Position numbers and translations under genes: made by a program. The notes below the pieces were generated by a model. It had not been told where the DNA came from and did not search any database. It saw nothing but the letters and a program-made list of their open reading frames with translations. This document shows, piece after piece, positions 7,184 through 7,792 of a DNA stretch of 7,792 nt. The stretch covers positions 766 through 8,557 of the forward strand of contig DKYS01000036.1 of assembly GCA_002493395.1 (NCBI GenBank), written 5' to 3'. The DNA comes from Turicibacter sp. UBA7094 (GTDB taxonomy: Bacteria; Bacillota_I; Bacilli_A; MOL361; Turicibacteraceae). The number at the start of each line of letters is the position of its first letter. Positions within the stretch are counted from its first letter, which is position 1.

Positions 7184-7486
7184 ATGGCCAAAGGTAGAGT
7201 AGAACGCGAAAAACGTGTGATTAAGTTAATGATTGAACTGTATTGTCATAAAAAGCATCAACATAAATCAAATGGTTTATGTGAATCATGTGAAGAATTA
7301 CTAAATTATGCGCATAAGCGTTTAAGTTTTTGTAAGTTTGGCGATGAAAAGACAATTTGTCAAAAGTGTCCGATTCATTGTTATAAAAAGGATATGAAGG
7401 AAAAAGTAAAAGAGGTCATGAGATTTTCAGGACCACGTGTTTTAATTTATTCACCAATAGAGTTTTTTAGACATTTGTTAGATTAA
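7184..7486 (+). CDS. ygbA: YgbA family protein (nitrous oxide-stimulated promoter family)
   Basis: This small soluble protein of 100 residues matches the YgbA family: a cysteine-rich body and the conserved tail RFSGPRVL followed by RHLLD (E. coli YgbA is about 117 residues). Eight Cys/His-type positions stand out: Cys21-His22, Cys33-x2-Cys36, Cys50, then Cys59-x2-Cys62-P-I-His65-Cys66. These could bind a metal ion or an Fe-S cluster, which is inference. In enterobacteria ygbA belongs to the nitric-oxide response governed by NsrR (family knowledge); here the visible operator is a Fur box. I chose the ATG at 7184 because GGGAGAGGG (7169-7177) is correctly spaced before it. The in-frame TTG at 7163 would lie inside the Fur box and lacks a ribosome site. 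The ybaN gene follows 17 bases later, so they form one operon. The biochemical function is unknown. Confidence 0.88.
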   Translation: MAKGRVEREKRVIKLMIELYCHKKHQHKSNGLCESCEELLNYAHKRLSFCKFGDEKTICQKCPIHCYKKDMKEKVKEVMRFSGPRVLIYSPIEFFRHLLD

Positions 7487-7503
7487 GAAGGGGAGAGAGA
7501 AAG

Positions 7504-7792
7504 ATGAACAAACTAACAAAAGGGTTACTTGTATTATGTGGATTGATTTGTATGGGGTTTGGGATAGTCGGGATTATCTTACCTATTTTACCGACAACTC
7601 CCTTTTTATTATTAGCGTCGGTCTGCTTTGTTAAAGGATCCACACGATTTGATCGATGGTTTAAATCTACAAACTTATACAAAAAGCATTTAGAGAGCTT
7701 TGTTCAAAATCGTCAAATGACGTTAAAACAAAAATGGACGATTTTATTAACTGCTGATGTTATGCTATGTTTTCCTTTCTTCATTATAGATA
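7504..7792 (+). CDS. ybaN: YbaN/DUF454 family inner-membrane protein (partial, cut by window end)
   Basis: The first 96 residues of a YbaN-type membrane protein are present; the frame is open to the window edge. E. coli YbaN has about 125 residues, so roughly 30 are missing. The defining DUF454 block is clear: GIVGIILPILPTTPFLLLA, then CFVKGSTRFDRWF, with a first hydrophobic segment (residues 8-42), a basic cytoplasmic-looking linker (45-80) and the start of a second membrane segment (from about 82). The start is supported by AAGGGGAGAG at 7488-7497. It is co-transcribed with ygbA and probably shares the Fur box at 7146. The family's function is not established. Its place beside an iron-regulated ABC transporter suggests, but does not prove, a role in heme or iron metabolism. 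Confidence 0.9.
   Translation, partial: MNKLTKGLLVLCGLICMGFGIVGIILPILPTTPFLLLASVCFVKGSTRFDRWFKSTNLYKKHLESFVQNRQMTLKQKWTILLTADVMLCFPFFIID

Noticed and set aside
7467..7682. Open frame of 71 codons on the - strand
   Set aside because: It is opposite the clear YbaN/DUF454 coding sequence and the end of ygbA; a shadow.

Overview
This window comes from an AT-rich, low-GC Gram-positive (Bacillota) genome. The supporting signs are strong AGGAGG-type ribosome binding sites, A/T-ending codons, compact hairpin-plus-T-run terminators, a Lac/Cel-family PTS permease paired with a GH1 phospho-beta-glucosidase, and 7-1-7 Fur boxes. My best guess at a group is the gut-associated Erysipelotrichia/Turicibacter type, but that rests on general resemblance, not a decisive marker. 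All genes read on the + strand.

Left third (1-2968): a beta-glucoside uptake and hydrolysis module. A PTS EIIC permease (40-1329) is followed, after a 180-base gap, by a family 1 6-phospho-beta-glucosidase (1510-2937) that ends at a strong terminator. The permease would bring in and phosphorylate a beta-glucoside such as cellobiose, using EIIA and EIIB partners not in this window. The glucosidase would then split the phosphorylated sugar in the cytoplasm. The gap holds a long hairpin that overlaps a well-formed Shine-Dalgarno site and a five-codon ORF.

Middle (2969-3631): a poorly explained stretch. It has one orphan ORF of 97 codons that I cannot identify, then about 170 bases with no convincing gene, closed by a second strong terminator.

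Right half (3570-7792): apparently an iron-responsive region. A perfect 8-1-8 palindrome matching the Fur box lies just after an extended -10 promoter and before two overlapping genes. These encode a heterodimeric exporter-fold ABC transporter of CydDC-like architecture. After a terminator, a second Fur-box-like palindrome (14 of 15 matches to the 7-1-7 consensus) lies before a YgbA-family cysteine-rich protein and a YbaN/DUF454 membrane protein that runs off the window edge. The twin operators suggest that the ABC pair and ygbA-ybaN are co-regulated by iron. They may share a role in heme, iron or metal-centre handling, but the substrate cannot be read from sequence. The two ABC subunits carry complementary departures from consensus that fall in the same predicted ATP site, pointing to an asymmetric transporter.

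I saw no RNA genes, mobile elements, CRISPR arrays or phage genes.
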